From Comamonadaceae bacterium (GTDB lineage Bacteria > Pseudomonadota > Gammaproteobacteria > Burkholderiales > Burkholderiaceae_C), in assembly GCA_947448735.1 (NCBI GenBank), contig CANFOS010000002.1, positions 124,001 through 188,000 on the forward strand: a stretch of 64,000 nt of DNA, in the 5' to 3' direction. The translations under genes and the position numbers were made by a program. The notes below the pieces were generated by a model. It was not told the DNA's origin, searched no databases, and saw only the letters and a list, made by a program, of their open reading frames with translations. This document shows positions 37,352 through 47,024 of the stretch, in pieces (positions within the stretch are counted from its first letter, which is position 1; each line of letters starts with the position of its first letter).

Positions 37352-37864
37352 ATGCAACGCCGTTTTTGCCTGACCCTGCTGGCGCTCAGTCCTGCGCTTG
37401 GTGCCCCTGGCTGCGGCTTTGCGCTGCGCCAAGCACCCAACTTTGCGTTTAAAACGCTGTTCTCGCCCTTTTCTGAAGGCTCCAGTCTGGGCATTGAGCT
37501 CAAGCGATCGCTTGAATCCAATGGCAATGTGCAAGTCATCACCGACGTGCGGCAAATTGACAAGGCCGATGTGATTCTGGACGTGCTGGCCGACCGGCGT
37601 GAAAAAACCGTGGTCGGTGTGAACGCATCTGGTCAGGTGCGCGAGTTCCAGTTGCGCTTGCGCTTTACCTTCAGGTTGCGAAGTGCCAAAAACAGCGAGT
37701 TGATTCCGGCCACTGAAATTTTGCAGCAGCGTGATATCAGTTTCAATGAATCCGCCGTGCTGGCCAAGGAGACCGAAGAAGGCCTGCTGTACCGCGAGAT
37801 GCAAAGCGATGTCGTGCAGCAGATCATGCGCCGCCTGGCCACGGTGACTGCCAACAAAATATAA
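37352..37864 (+). CDS. lptE: LPS-assembly lipoprotein LptE
   Basis: LptE plugs the LptD outer-membrane barrel for lipopolysaccharide insertion. The N-terminus is a signal with Cys at LGAPGC, a weak lipobox, followed by GFALRQ, the normal LptE start (CGF-L-R/G). The region EFQLRLRFTFRLR and the C-terminal LLYREMQSDVVQQIMRRLATV fit the family. The leuS-lptE-holA order supports it. Length 170 aa. Confidence 0.9.
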   Translation: MQRRFCLTLLALSPALGAPGCGFALRQAPNFAFKTLFSPFSEGSSLGIELKRSLESNGNVQVITDVRQIDKADVILDVLADRREKTVVGVNASGQVREFQLRLRFTFRLRSAKNSELIPATEILQQRDISFNESAVLAKETEEGLLYREMQSDVVQQIMRRLATVTANKI

Positions 37865-37870
37865 AAAGCC

Positions 37871-38938
37871 ATGAACTTAGCGCCCGGTCAACTCCAAGAG
37901 CATCTGAAGCGCGGCATGAAAAGCCTGTACACCCTGCATGGTGACGAGCCGCTGCTGGTGCAGGAGTTTGCCGACAGCCTGCGTGCCCACGCCCGGGGGC
38001 TTGGTTACACCGAGCGCACGGTGCATACCGTGGCTGGCGCGCACTTTGACTGGAGCGAGGTGCTGGCCAGTGGCGGGTCCCTCAGTTTGTTTGCTGACAA
38101 GCAAATCGTTGAAATCCGTATCCCCAGTGGCAAGCCCGGCAAGGAAGGTTCTGCGGCCTTGCAGCAGATCGCCGAGCGGGCGCAGGGTGACGATTCAACC
38201 TTGAGCCTCATCATGCTGCCGCGGCTGGACAGCATGACCACCAAGGGCGCGTGGTTTGGCGCGCTCGAGAGTTACGGCGTGACCGTCAAGTTTGAGCCGA
38301 TTGCCAGAAACAATTTGCCGCAATGGATTTCCCAGCGTCTGCAAGCCCAGGGCCAGCGCGTCGCCGCAGGAGAAGAGGGCCAGCGCACACTGCAATTTTT
38401 CTCAGACCGGGTTGAGGGCAATCTGCTGGCTGCGCACCAGGAGATCCAAAAACTGGGCCTGCTTTACCCGCCGCCCGGTGGCAGCGTTTTAAGTTTTGAG
38501 CAGGTCGAAAACGCTGTGCTGAACGTGGCTCGCTATGACGTTTTCAAGCTGTCTGAAGCGGTGCTCGGTGGCCAGACGGTCCGTGTGGCGCGCATGCTCG
38601 ACGGCCTTCAGGCCGAGGGCGAATCAGAAGTGCTGGTGCACTGGGCCATCAGCGAAGACATTCGCAGCATGAAGCGCGTCAAAGACGCGATCAACGCGGG
38701 CCGGCCCATGCCGATGGCCCTGCGGGATAACCGGATCTGGGGCGTCAAGGAAAAGCTGTACGAGCGTGTGCTGCCAGGCATGACCGACACCAGCCTGGCC
38801 AACCTGCTGACCGCTGCGCACAAGGTGGACGGCATTTGCAAGGGCTTAAAGCAACCCGACTGGCCCGCCAGCGGATGGCAGGCCCTGCATCGTCTGGCCG
38901 GACTGGTGAGTGAGCAGTGCGCCTTGCGTGCAAAATAG
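37871..38938 (+). CDS. holA: DNA polymerase III delta subunit
   Basis: HolA opens the beta sliding clamp within the clamp loader. It has the N-terminal [19 protein letters not shown] and the divergent AAA+ fold followed by the C-terminal helical domain ([11 protein letters not shown]-type segment [18 protein letters not shown]). Length 355 aa is normal. It follows lptE by 6 bp and nearly touches proA. Confidence 0.93.
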   Translation: MNLAPGQLQEHLKRGMKSLYTLHGDEPLLVQEFADSLRAHARGLGYTERTVHTVAGAHFDWSEVLASGGSLSLFADKQIVEIRIPSGKPGKEGSAALQQIAERAQGDDSTLSLIMLPRLDSMTTKGAWFGALESYGVTVKFEPIARNNLPQWISQRLQAQGQRVAAGEEGQRTLQFFSDRVEGNLLAAHQEIQKLGLLYPPPGGSVLSFEQVENAVLNVARYDVFKLSEAVLGGQTVRVARMLDGLQAEGESEVLVHWAISEDIRSMKRVKDAINAGRPMPMALRDNRIWGVKEKLYERVLPGMTDTSLANLLTAAHKVDGICKGLKQPDWPASGWQALHRLAGLVSEQCALRAK

Positions 38939-38942
38939 CGAC

Positions 38943-40232
38943 ATGACTGACCTGAACATCACCGACCTCATGCATGCTATGGGCGCCAGGGCAAAAGCCG
39001 CCTCGACCCAAGTAGCACGAGCGCAAGCAGCTACTAAAAACAGAGCGCTTGCAGGCCTGGCTGCGTTACTCCGTCAAAACACTGTGCAACTTGCCGCCGC
39101 CAACCAGCAAGACCTGGCCAGAGCCGCCACCGCAGGCCTGGAAGGCCCGATGCTGGACCGCCTGAAACTCAGCCCCAAAGACATTGAAACCGTGGCCACC
39201 GGCTGCGAGCAGCTCGCCGCCATGCCAGATGTGATTGGCGAAATCATAGGCATGAAGCAGCAGCCCAGCGGCATTCGGGTGGGGCAAATGCGGGTGCCGA
39301 TAGGCGTGTTCGGCATGATTTACGAAAGCCGCCCGAACGTCACGATTGAAGCGGCCAGTCTGGCCATCAAAAGCGGCAACGCCTGCATTTTGCGGGGCGG
39401 TTCAGAAGCGATTGAATCGAACAAAGCCTTGGCCGCGCTGGTGGCACAAGCCCTGACAAGCGCTGGCCTGCCTGCCGATGCGGTGCAACTGGTGCCCACC
39501 ACTGACCGTGAAGCCGTCGGCCATTTGATCAGCATGCCGCAATATGTCGACGTGATCATCCCGCGCGGCGGCAAGGGCTTGATTGAACGCATCAGCCGTG
39601 ATGCCAAGGTACCCGTCATCAAGCATCTGGACGGCAACTGCCATGTGTATGTTGACGACCCCTGCGACATCGCCATGGCCGTCAAAGTGGCCGACAACGC
39701 CAAAACCCAAAAGTACAGCCCCTGTAACGCCGCAGAAGGCTTGCTGGTGGCGCGCGGCGTGGCTGAGGCTTTTTTACCTCAAATCGCCGCCATTTATGCT
39801 GAAAAAGGTGTAGAAATACGAGCTGATGAAGCTGCGGCCCTCATTTTGCATGGGCAAGCAGCTACCAAACATATAGCGGTTAAGGGTGCGACTGAACAAG
39901 ACTGGTACGAAGAGTACCTGGCGCCCATCATCAGCATCAAGGTGGTTGAGAACGTTGACGAAGCGATTGCCCACATCAACCACTACAGCAGCCACCACAC
40001 CGACGCCATCATCACCAGCAACCACATGCACGCGCAAAAGTTTTTGCGGGAAGTTGACTCTGCCAGCGTGATGGTCAACGCCAGCACCCGCTTTGCCGAC
40101 GGTTTCGAGTTTGGTCTGGGCGCTGAAATCGGCATCAGCACGGACAAGTTTCACGCACGCGGCCCAGTGGGAATTGAGGGGCTGACCTCGTTGAAGTATG
40201 TGGTGTTGGGGGATGGGGAAGTTCGTAGCTAA
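38943..40232 (+). CDS. proA: Gamma-glutamyl phosphate reductase
   Basis: ProA reduces gamma-glutamyl phosphate in proline biosynthesis. The catalytic Cys is in [38 protein letters not shown] and the C-terminal [20 protein letters not shown] are conserved. ATG 38943 is preferred over the track start. Two stretches (residues ~16-38 and ~294-313) are encoded by reverse-orientation copies of the GCTAT repeat: AAASTQ-like Ala/Ser/Thr stretches [17 protein letters not shown] and [12 protein letters not shown]. The protein (429 aa) is slightly longer than E. coli ProA. Confidence 0.95.
   Translation: MTDLNITDLMHAMGARAKAASTQVARAQAATKNRALAGLAALLRQNTVQLAAANQQDLARAATAGLEGPMLDRLKLSPKDIETVATGCEQLAAMPDVIGEIIGMKQQPSGIRVGQMRVPIGVFGMIYESRPNVTIEAASLAIKSGNACILRGGSEAIESNKALAALVAQALTSAGLPADAVQLVPTTDREAVGHLISMPQYVDVIIPRGGKGLIERISRDAKVPVIKHLDGNCHVYVDDPCDIAMAVKVADNAKTQKYSPCNAAEGLLVARGVAEAFLPQIAAIYAEKGVEIRADEAAALILHGQAATKHIAVKGATEQDWYEEYLAPIISIKVVENVDEAIAHINHYSSHHTDAIITSNHMHAQKFLREVDSASVMVNASTRFADGFEFGLGAEIGISTDKFHARGPVGIEGLTSLKYVVLGDGEVRS
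38990..39055 (-). repeat. GCTAT-family repeat in proA, copy 1
   Basis: On the minus strand: GCTCTGTTTTTAGTAGCTGC then TTGCGCTCGTGCTACTTGGGTCGAGGCGGC. It has the AGTAGCTGCTTGCGC core seen in related copies. It is read in frame near the ProA N-terminus. Confidence 0.65.
39826..39880 (-). repeat. GCTAT-family repeat in proA, copy 2
   Basis: On the minus strand: CGCTATATGTTTGGTAGCTG then CTTGCCCATGCAAAATGAGGGCCGCAGC. Shares GGTAGCTGCTTG with copy 1. It is read in frame in the middle of ProA. Confidence 0.65.
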
Positions 40233-40392
40233 CGCCGTGTATCGGCCGTTCTGGCCTGTCATCAGCACAGGGTAAGGTGTCAAGTCTTCAAGCAGACCTG
40301 CTTGCGGCCAAAACTCAATGACCCTTGCAACTTAATGGTTAGCCCTAATATCTAACCGAAACCTCAAACAACCAAAACAAGAAAGTGGCCGC

Positions 40393-41706
40393 ATGGTCCC
40401 GCACCTGATTACCGCCCTGACCGGCCCCATCAACGAGCTTGAGCAGCGCATTTTGGACTCCACCCCGGCCATTGAGCGCTGGTTTCGGCTCGAATGGATG
40501 GAGCATACGCCGCCCTTTTACTGCTCGGTGGATGTGCGCAATGCGGGTTTCAAGCTGGCCCCTGTTGACACCAACCTTTTTCCCGATGGCTGGAACAACC
40601 TCACGCCTGAAATGCTGCCGCTGGCGGTGCAGGCGGCCATGGCGGCGGTCGAGAAGATTTGCCCGGAGGCGCGCAACCTGCTGGTGGTGCCTGAAAACCA
40701 CACCCCCAATGACCCCAGGAGCAGCTTTTACCTCGCCAATATCCTCCAGCTCAAGCGCATCTTTCACCAGGCGGGGCTGAATGTGCGCTTTGGTTCGCTC
40801 GACGCAGCCATCAAAACGCCCGCCACTTTCAAGCTGCCAACGGGCGAGAACATCACGCTGGAGCCTTTGAACCGGACAGACCGCCGCTTGGGCCTGAAAG
40901 ACTTCGACCCCTGCACGATTTTGCTGAACAACGATTTGGCGGCCGGCATTCCCGGCATGCTGGAAGACGTGAATGAGCAGCACCTGCTGCCGCCGCTGCA
41001 CGCCAGCGGCTCGGTGCGCAGCAAAGCCACCCACTTCAAGATCTATGAAGAAGTTGCCAAACGCTTTGGCAAGTTGATCGGTGTGGATTCATGGCTCATC
41101 AACCCGATGTTCACGCATTGCGGCCCGGTCAATGTGGCAACCCGCGAGGGCTTTGACAGCTTGAGCACCCATGTCGATGCGCTGCTGACCAAAATCAAGC
41201 GCAAGTACAAGGAATACGGCATTCATGAAAAGCCGTTCGTGCTGGTCAAATCCAACAGCGGCAGTGGCGAGGGCACCGGCGGCATGGGCATCATGACGGT
41301 GCGCGATGTGAAAGACCTGGACGCCTGGGCCGCCAAAAACAAAAGCAGCAATACGCCACTTGCCAATGGGGTGATGGACATCATCATCCAGGAAGGCGTG
41401 CAAACCAACGAGCGCGTCAATGCGGCGGTTGCCGAACCGGTCGTCTACATGATGGACCGTTATGTGGTCGGCGGCTTCTACCGCATTCACGCTGACCGCG
41501 GCATTGACGAAAACTTGAATGCACCCGGCGCCAGCTACGTGCCGCTGGCTTTTGCTGATAGTGGGCGCTTACCTCAGCCAGGTGAAATACCTGGGGCCAG
41601 CAGCCCGAACCGGTTTTATATGTACGGCGTGATTGCCAGGTTGGCCATGCTGGCTGCCAGCTACGAGCTGGAAGCGACTGACCCGAACGCTGAGGTGTAT
41701 GACTGA
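40393..41706 (+). CDS. gshA: Glutamate-cysteine ligase (proteobacterial GshA type)
   Basis: First enzyme of glutathione synthesis; gshB lies 3.4 kb downstream in the same direction. The sequence matches the beta-proteobacterial/acidithiobacillus-type glutamate-cysteine ligase, not the E. coli type: WMEHTPPFYCSVDVRNAGFKLAPVDTN (quoted in part FYCSVDVRNAGFKLAPVD), FVLVKSNSGSGEGTGGMG and IIIQEGVQTNERVN. ATG 40393 starts MVPHLITALTGP. Length 437 aa. A GGTTAG/CTAACC hairpin lies at 40337-40357, upstream. Confidence 0.92.
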   Translation: MVPHLITALTGPINELEQRILDSTPAIERWFRLEWMEHTPPFYCSVDVRNAGFKLAPVDTNLFPDGWNNLTPEMLPLAVQAAMAAVEKICPEARNLLVVPENHTPNDPRSSFYLANILQLKRIFHQAGLNVRFGSLDAAIKTPATFKLPTGENITLEPLNRTDRRLGLKDFDPCTILLNNDLAAGIPGMLEDVNEQHLLPPLHASGSVRSKATHFKIYEEVAKRFGKLIGVDSWLINPMFTHCGPVNVATREGFDSLSTHVDALLTKIKRKYKEYGIHEKPFVLVKSNSGSGEGTGGMGIMTVRDVKDLDAWAAKNKSSNTPLANGVMDIIIQEGVQTNERVNAAVAEPVVYMMDRYVVGGFYRIHADRGIDENLNAPGASYVPLAFADSGRLPQPGEIPGASSPNRFYMYGVIARLAMLAASYELEATDPNAEVYD

Positions 41707-41954
41707 ACACCGTCTGAAATTCCTTCCTGAAGGTATTTTCAAGTCTTGTGTCGGCCTGCGAGCCAAAACAGGCTAGCCCCTTTAGCTCCCGAAAAAAGAG
41801 CATTTGGTATGACATGGATGCAGTTGCTGCGCCGCAACAAACGCCGAATTAGTTAACGGCGCGCCATTTTGAAGCACTGAATCGGCCCGGACCGGGTGCA
41901 AAATAGCGGTTCCTCAGCTATCCACCCCGTCCTGACCCAGGGCGGGACGTTTTT
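41707..41954 (+). other. Noncoding gshA-kup interval with structured leader
   Basis: No gene is visible in 248 bp. The left part holds a degenerate repeat-like stretch (GGCTAGCCCCTTTAGCTCCC). The right part can fold: GCAC-N-CCCGGACCGGG-TGC near 41874-41900 and CGTCC...GGACG followed by TTTTT at about 41928-41953. The T-run touches the kup GTG codon, so this may be an attenuator-like hairpin that also masks the kup start. Confidence 0.4.
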
Positions 41955-43823
41955 GTGTCCAGTCAAAAATCATCCCTAGCCGCGCTCACTCTGGGCGCCA
42001 TCGGCGTCGTTTACGGTGACATCGGTACCAGCGTTTTGTACGCTGTCAAAGAAGTTTTCAGCGGCGGTCACGTCCCGCTGACCCCCGACAACGTGTATGG
42101 CCTGATGTCGATTTTCTTTTGGACCATGACAGTGATCGTGTCCATCAAGTACGTGGCCCTGGTGCTGCGGGCAGACAACAACGGTGAGGGCGGGTTGATT
42201 GCCATGCTGGCGCTGGCGTCCAATGCGGTCAATGACAAACCCAAGCTCAAGCGTAATTTGCTGATCATTGGCGTCTTCGGTACGTCACTGTTTTATGGCG
42301 ATGGTGTGATCACGCCGGCGATTTCAGTGCTGTCAGCCGTTGAGGGGCTGGAGGTGGTATCGCCAGCGTTCACCCAAGGGGTCATACCCATCACGCTGGC
42401 GATTTTGTTTGCCCTGTTTGCGGTGCAGAAAAAAGGCACGGCCGGCATTGGTAAATTTTTTGGACCCATCACCCTGGTCTGGTTTTTGGCCATCGCTTTG
42501 CTCGGCATCTCGCAAATCATCACCCAGCCTCAGATCCTGAAAGCGCTCAGCCCACACTACGCCGTGGGCTTCATGTGGGCGAATCCAGGTATTACTTTTA
42601 TCATTTTGGGCGCTGTCGTGCTCTGCGTCACTGGCGGGGAAGCGCTGTACGCTGACCTGGGTCACTTCGGCAAAAAACCGATTCGCCTGGCCTGGTTCAG
42701 CATCGTCATGCCTTGCCTGGTGCTCAACTATTTTGGTCAGGGCGCACTGCTTTTAAACAATCCGCAAGCGGTTAAAAACCCGTTTTACCTGATGGCCCCT
42801 GACTGGGCATTGCTGCCGCTGGTTGCTTTGGCCACGCTCGCCACGGTGATTGCCTCGCAAGCACTGATCACCGGCGCCTTCAGCGTGACCAAGCAAGCGA
42901 TTCAAATGGGTTACTTGCCCCGCTTGCGTATTTTGCATACCAGCGTGCGCGACACCGGACAAATTTACATGCCCTTCATCAACTGGGGGCTGTTTGTTGT
43001 CATCGTGATGGCGGTGGTGATGTTCCGCTCGTCGAGTAACCTTGCGGCTGCCTACGGCATTGCCGTGTGTACCGACATGCTGATCACCACGATCTTGACG
43101 TTTTACGTGGTCCGCTACGGCTGGAAGTACCCGTTGTGGCTGTGCCTGGCTGCAACCAGCGTGTTTTTTGTGGTCGATTTTGCGTTTTTTGCATCCAACC
43201 TGATGAAGCTGTTTGCGGGCGGCTGGTTCCCGCTGGTGATTGGCGGCATTGTCTTCACACTGATGATGACCTGGAAAAAAGGCCGCTTCATCCTGAACGA
43301 AAAAATGCGTACCGATGCGATTGATTTACACAGCTTTTTAGATGCCGTGTTTGTCAGTCCACCCGCCCGGGTAGAAGGCTCTGCCGTGTTTTTAACCGCC
43401 GAGCCCGGTACCGTGCCCAATGCGCTGCTGCACAACCTCAAACACAACAAGGTGCTGCATCAAAACAATTTGTTTGTGACCGTGCGCAACCATGAAGTGC
43501 CCTGGATAGGCCTGAACAAGCGGCTGGAAATTGAACCGCTGGGCCACGACTGCTGGCAAGTGATTGTGAACTACGGCTTTAAAAACGACCCTGATTTGCC
43601 CAAGGCCTTGCAGGAGATCAAAGGTCACGGCTGCGAGCTGGAACCCATGACAAGCAGCTACTTTTTGTCGCGCGATGTGATTGTGCCGACGGTCGGTGGC
43701 GGCATGGCGGTGTGGCGTGAAAAGCTGTTTGCGCAAATGCACCTCAACGCAGGCTCTGCGGCAGACTTTTTGAAACTGCCGAACAACTCGGTCGTTGAGC
43801 TCGGCAGCAAGATCGAAATCTGA
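41955..43823 (+). CDS. kup: Kup-family potassium uptake protein
   Basis: Secondary K+/H+ symporter, 622 aa, with about 12 membrane helices and a C-terminal cytoplasmic domain. The family start [24 protein letters not shown] and the [19 protein letters not shown] segment are diagnostic. GTG 41955 is chosen because homologues start at this point; the start is directly after a hairpin and T-run, and only a weak GGGCGGGA precedes it. Confidence 0.94.
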   Translation: MSSQKSSLAALTLGAIGVVYGDIGTSVLYAVKEVFSGGHVPLTPDNVYGLMSIFFWTMTVIVSIKYVALVLRADNNGEGGLIAMLALASNAVNDKPKLKRNLLIIGVFGTSLFYGDGVITPAISVLSAVEGLEVVSPAFTQGVIPITLAILFALFAVQKKGTAGIGKFFGPITLVWFLAIALLGISQIITQPQILKALSPHYAVGFMWANPGITFIILGAVVLCVTGGEALYADLGHFGKKPIRLAWFSIVMPCLVLNYFGQGALLLNNPQAVKNPFYLMAPDWALLPLVALATLATVIASQALITGAFSVTKQAIQMGYLPRLRILHTSVRDTGQIYMPFINWGLFVVIVMAVVMFRSSSNLAAAYGIAVCTDMLITTILTFYVVRYGWKYPLWLCLAATSVFFVVDFAFFASNLMKLFAGGWFPLVIGGIVFTLMMTWKKGRFILNEKMRTDAIDLHSFLDAVFVSPPARVEGSAVFLTAEPGTVPNALLHNLKHNKVLHQNNLFVTVRNHEVPWIGLNKRLEIEPLGHDCWQVIVNYGFKNDPDLPKALQEIKGHGCELEPMTSSYFLSRDVIVPTVGGGMAVWREKLFAQMHLNAGSAADFLKLPNNSVVELGSKIEI

Positions 43824-43858
43824 TAGCCCGGCCGCTTTTGAGCTGCCAACATCGCGCC

Positions 43859-45052
43859 ATGCGATTTTTCAAAGACCTCACGCTCGGCGCCTTCACCGCC
43901 GGTTTTGTTGCGGTGCTGGTCGGCTTCACGTCATCGGTGGCCATCGTCTTTCAGGCGGCGCAGGCGTTTCATGCCACGCCTGCACAAATCGCCTCATGGA
44001 TGTGGGCCCTTGGCGTCGGCATGGGGTTGTGCACCATGCTGCCTTCTTTGTATTACAAAAAACCCATCATGGTGGCGTGGTCCACCCCCGGCGCAGCGGT
44101 GCTGGCCATAGCCGGTGTGGCGGGCGGCTTCAGTATGGGTGAGGCGGTGGGCGCATTTGTGGTCAGCGCGGCGCTGGTCACGCTGTTCGGCATCACTGGC
44201 TGGTTTGAAAAGCTGATGAACCGCATTCCGGTGGCGATGGCTTCTGCGCTGTTGGCAGGTGTGCTGGCGCGCTTTGGCCTGCAGGGCTTTACCGCCGCAC
44301 AAACGGCCTTGCCGCTGGTGCTATTGATGTTGACCATCTATCTGCTGGGCAGGCGCTGGCTGCCGCGCTATGCCGTGGTGCTGACGCTTGTGGGTGGTGT
44401 GGCTTATGCGGCAGTTGCCGGGCAGATGGCCTGGTCATCTGTCAGCTTGAGATTTGCCGTGCCCGTGTTTGTCATGCCGCAATTTTCGCTGGGTGCTGTC
44501 ATTAACCTGGCCATTCCGCTGTTTGTGGTGACCATGGCCTCGCAAAACCTGCCCGGTGTGGCGGCGATTCGCGCCACCGGTTATGAGGCCAGCATTCCGG
44601 TGTCCAAAGTCATCACCATCACGGGCGCGGCCACCTTGTTGCTGGCACCGTTTGGCGCATTCGCATTGAACCTCAGCGCCATCACCGCGGCCATCTGCAT
44701 GGGAAAAGAGGCCCACCCCGACCCTGACAAACGCTACACCGCCAGCGTCAGTTGTGGACTGCTGTATCTGGTGATCGGTGTTTTTGGCGCGGCTGTGACC
44801 AGTCTGCTGGCGGCCTTTCCCAAAGAGCTGGTCGCCGCCATTGCCACTTTGGCGCTGCTGGGCACGATAGGCGGCGGTCTGGCTGCAGCAGTGAAAGACG
44901 AATCTCACCGTGAAGCCGCATTGATCACATTTTTGGTCACCTTGTCTGGGGTGGTGATTGCTGGCATTGGTTCAGCCTTCTGGGGCTTGGTGGCCGGCGC
45001 TCTGGCGCTGTTTGTACAACAATACGGGCAAGCCAAAGCCGCCAACCCTTAA
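43859..45052 (+). CDS. BenE-type benzoate/H+ symporter family protein
   Basis: Membrane transporter, 397 aa, about 12 helices, resembling BenE of the NCS2-like benzoate:H+ symporters. Typical features are FTAGFVAVLVGFTSSVAIVFQAAQA at the N-terminus, PIMVAWSTPGAAVLA in the middle and MASQNLPGVAAIRA. ATG 43859 (MRFFKDLTLGAF) is preferred over the TTG at 43838. Substrate is unproved; there are no aromatic-degradation genes next to it. Confidence 0.85.
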   Translation: MRFFKDLTLGAFTAGFVAVLVGFTSSVAIVFQAAQAFHATPAQIASWMWALGVGMGLCTMLPSLYYKKPIMVAWSTPGAAVLAIAGVAGGFSMGEAVGAFVVSAALVTLFGITGWFEKLMNRIPVAMASALLAGVLARFGLQGFTAAQTALPLVLLMLTIYLLGRRWLPRYAVVLTLVGGVAYAAVAGQMAWSSVSLRFAVPVFVMPQFSLGAVINLAIPLFVVTMASQNLPGVAAIRATGYEASIPVSKVITITGAATLLLAPFGAFALNLSAITAAICMGKEAHPDPDKRYTASVSCGLLYLVIGVFGAAVTSLLAAFPKELVAAIATLALLGTIGGGLAAAVKDESHREAALITFLVTLSGVVIAGIGSAFWGLVAGALALFVQQYGQAKAANP

Positions 45053-45061
45053 AAGCTCATC

Positions 45062-46024
45062 ATGCAAATTCTTTTCGTCGCCGACCCGCTTGAGTCTTTC
45101 AAGATCTACAAAGACACCACCTTCGTCATGATGCGTGAGCTGCAAAAGCGCGGCCACACACTGGCCGCGTGCGAGACCAAAGACATCCGCTGGCAGCGCG
45201 GCGAATGCGTGACGGGTTTTGTCAGAGACATCACACTGACGGGCGCGCCTGATGCATGGTTCACGGCGAAGCAGTCACACCCCAACGAACGCCCGCAAGC
45301 CCTCAAAGACTTTGACGCAGTCGTCATGCGCAAAGACCCACCGTTTGACAGCGAGTTTTTCTACAGCACGCACCTGCTGGAGCAGGCTGAGCGCGAAGGT
45401 GCCAAAGTCTTCAACAAACCCCGTGCCCTGCGTGACCACCCTGAAAAGCTGGCCATCATGGAGTTTGCGCAGTTCATTGGCCCGACGCTGGTGACGCGAG
45501 ACAGCGCCGACATCAAACGCTTTCATGCCGAGCACCAAGACATCATTTTGAAGCCACTCGACGGCATGGGCGGCATGGGTATTTTCCGCGTCAAGGAGGA
45601 CGGCCTGAACCTGGGCAGCATGATCGAAACGCTGAACAAGGACGGTGCGCAAAGCGTGATGGTGCAAAAGTTTTTGCCCGAAATTGTGAAGGGCGACAAG
45701 CGCATTTTGGTGATTGACGGCAAGCCTGTGCCGTTCAGTCTGGCGCGTATCCCGCAGGGCACTGAAGTGCGCGGCAACCTGGCAGTGGGCGGCAAGGGTG
45801 TGGCCCAGCCGCTGTCAACGCGTGACCGGGAAATCGCCGAGGCCATTGGCCCGGTGCTGGCCGCACGCGGCTTGTTGCTGGCAGGCATTGACGTGATTGG
45901 CGACTGCGTGACCGAGATCAACGTGACCAGCCCGACCTGCTTTCAGGAAATCTTTGACCAGGCTGGCTTTGATGTGGCAGCCATGTTTGTGGATGCGCTG
46001 GAGGCTGCCCTAGCTGCCGCTTAA
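45062..46024 (+). CDS. gshB: Glutathione synthetase
   Basis: ATP-grasp enzyme that adds glycine to gamma-glutamylcysteine. The N-terminal FVADPLESFKIYKDTTF, nucleotide-binding KPLDGMGGMGIFRV, and C-terminal GIDVIGDCVTEINVTSPTCFQEI are all conserved. Length 320 aa is normal. Its last ~50 bp and following ~45 bp are duplicated about 950 bp downstream beyond a toxin-antitoxin pair. Confidence 0.96.
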   Translation: MQILFVADPLESFKIYKDTTFVMMRELQKRGHTLAACETKDIRWQRGECVTGFVRDITLTGAPDAWFTAKQSHPNERPQALKDFDAVVMRKDPPFDSEFFYSTHLLEQAEREGAKVFNKPRALRDHPEKLAIMEFAQFIGPTLVTRDSADIKRFHAEHQDIILKPLDGMGGMGIFRVKEDGLNLGSMIETLNKDGAQSVMVQKFLPEIVKGDKRILVIDGKPVPFSLARIPQGTEVRGNLAVGGKGVAQPLSTRDREIAEAIGPVLAARGLLLAGIDVIGDCVTEINVTSPTCFQEIFDQAGFDVAAMFVDALEAALAAA

Positions 46025-46066
46025 GTCTCTTGGCTGTCATTGCTGGCTTGACCCGGAATCTATCCC
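45971..46066 (+). repeat. gshB 3'-end direct repeat, copy A
   Basis: The segment covering the last gshB codons (GTGGCAGCCATGTTTGTGGA...) and the sequence after the stop to CCCGGAATCTATC is repeated at 46924-47018 with roughly 80% identity by eye. The part after the stop can form a CGGG/CCCG hairpin in copy B. Confidence 0.75.
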
Positions 46067-46167
46067 AGGCAATTTAACTTGCTACGCCATTGATAGCTGC
46101 TTGTGCTCGCTGCCCCAAGGCAGGGAGCTGATTAGATGAGTCATTTATTAAAAACCGTTCGGACTGT

Positions 46168-46587
46168 TCAGTTTTCAACAAACGGGTTCTGTACGCGCAC
46201 ACTGCTAATTACTTCACCTGAATTCATATCTTCGCTCAGGAGCACGCTGCAACCTGCCATCTCTGCACTGGCCATGATGAGCGCATCGTAAAACGACACA
46301 CTGCGGGTTTGATGCAAGTCCAGGCCAGCGCGAATGATGGCCGGAGTGACTTGAACGATTTCAAACTGCTCATACAGATCAAGCTGCGCGCGGATGTACC
46401 CAGCCGGAAGCTTTAATTTTTTAAGTGCAACATTGCAATATTCTTGCAAAACCTGAGTAGACAGCACGCCTGTGGCGGTTTCATAAAGCTGCTTGAGCAA
46501 GGCAAGTGCAATTTGCTGTTTTGCGGGTTCGTCGCTTGCCTCGGCGTAAACGAGGATGTTCGTGTCTATGAAGCTGCGGGTCGCCAT
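46168..46587 (-). CDS. PIN-domain toxin, VapC-like RNase
   Basis: A 139-aa PIN-domain protein. The metal-binding acidic residues are visible: Asp in FIDTNILVY, Glu in LQEYCNVAL, Asp in SFYDALIMASA and Asp in LLSEDMNSG. PIN toxins cleave RNA, often initiator tRNA. The upstream antitoxin gene ends 3 bp before it, the classical order. It lies between the two copies of the gshB tail. A partial GCTAT-type repeat (TTGATAGCTGCTTGTGCTCG) precedes its 3' end at ~46088. Confidence 0.88.
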   Translation of the reverse strand: MATRSFIDTNILVYAEASDEPAKQQIALALLKQLYETATGVLSTQVLQEYCNVALKKLKLPAGYIRAQLDLYEQFEIVQVTPAIIRAGLDLHQTRSVSFYDALIMASAEMAGCSVLLSEDMNSGEVISSVRVQNPFVEN

Positions 46588-46590
46588 AAA

Positions 46591-46815
46591 TCAGCGTTCG
46601 TTGGCTTCATCGCGGTTAAAACGCCAACCGCCCAGTTGGGCCGAAGACTGAAGGCAACGCGCCTCAAACTCAGCCCACTGCTGACCACGCCGCGTGCTGC
46701 CCGCCAATTGCTCCAAGTAGTCACGCACTACTTGGTTGAGGCTTTTACCCATTTTTTGCGCAGCCTCACGGGCACGCTGGGCTACTTGTTCATCGACTGA
46801 AAGGGTTATGTTCAT
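46591..46815 (-). CDS. Ribbon-helix-helix antitoxin partner of the PIN toxin
   Basis: A 74-aa protein beginning MNITLSVDEQVAQRAREAAQKMGKS (quoted in part), a ribbon-helix-helix DNA-binding start, followed by LNQVVRDYLEQLAG and a charged C-terminus that would bind the toxin. ATG 46815 has GGAG 8 nt upstream and is preferred to the track start. The pair is probably autoregulated from the promoter just to the right. Confidence 0.82.
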   Translation of the reverse strand: MNITLSVDEQVAQRAREAAQKMGKSLNQVVRDYLEQLAGSTRRGQQWAEFEARCLQSSAQLGGWRFNRDEANER

Positions 46816-46890
46816 GACATTGCTCCATTGAATGGTGTGCACATATTATGTGCGCACGATATATTTAGTCAAGAGCATCCCAATTTAACG

Positions 46891-46977
46891 ATGGCTGGTA
46901 CAGCCGTGTTGTTGGCCGGTGTGGGTGTGGCGGCCATGTTTGTGGATGCGCTGGAAGCTGTTCTAGCCACCGCCTAA
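46891..46977 (+). pseudogene. Duplicated gshB tail fragment, copy B
   Basis: A 28-codon open frame encodes GVGVAAMFVDALEAVLATA and a stop, matching the gshB C-terminus FDVAAMFVDALEAALAAA. The similarity continues past the stop to ~47018 (CGGAATCCATC). It is a non-functional duplicate that marks the right border of the toxin-antitoxin insert. The 46816-47024 stretch holds nothing else I can identify. Confidence 0.75.
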
Positions 46978-47024
46978 GTCCCAGGTCTGTCATTCCGGGC
47001 TTGCCCCGGAATCCATCAACTGCA

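Noticed and set aside
41541-41620. Possible further GCTAT-family copy in gshA
   Set aside because: Only GCTGATAG and a CCAGGTGAAATACCTGG palindrome are seen; the order of blocks does not match the other copies.
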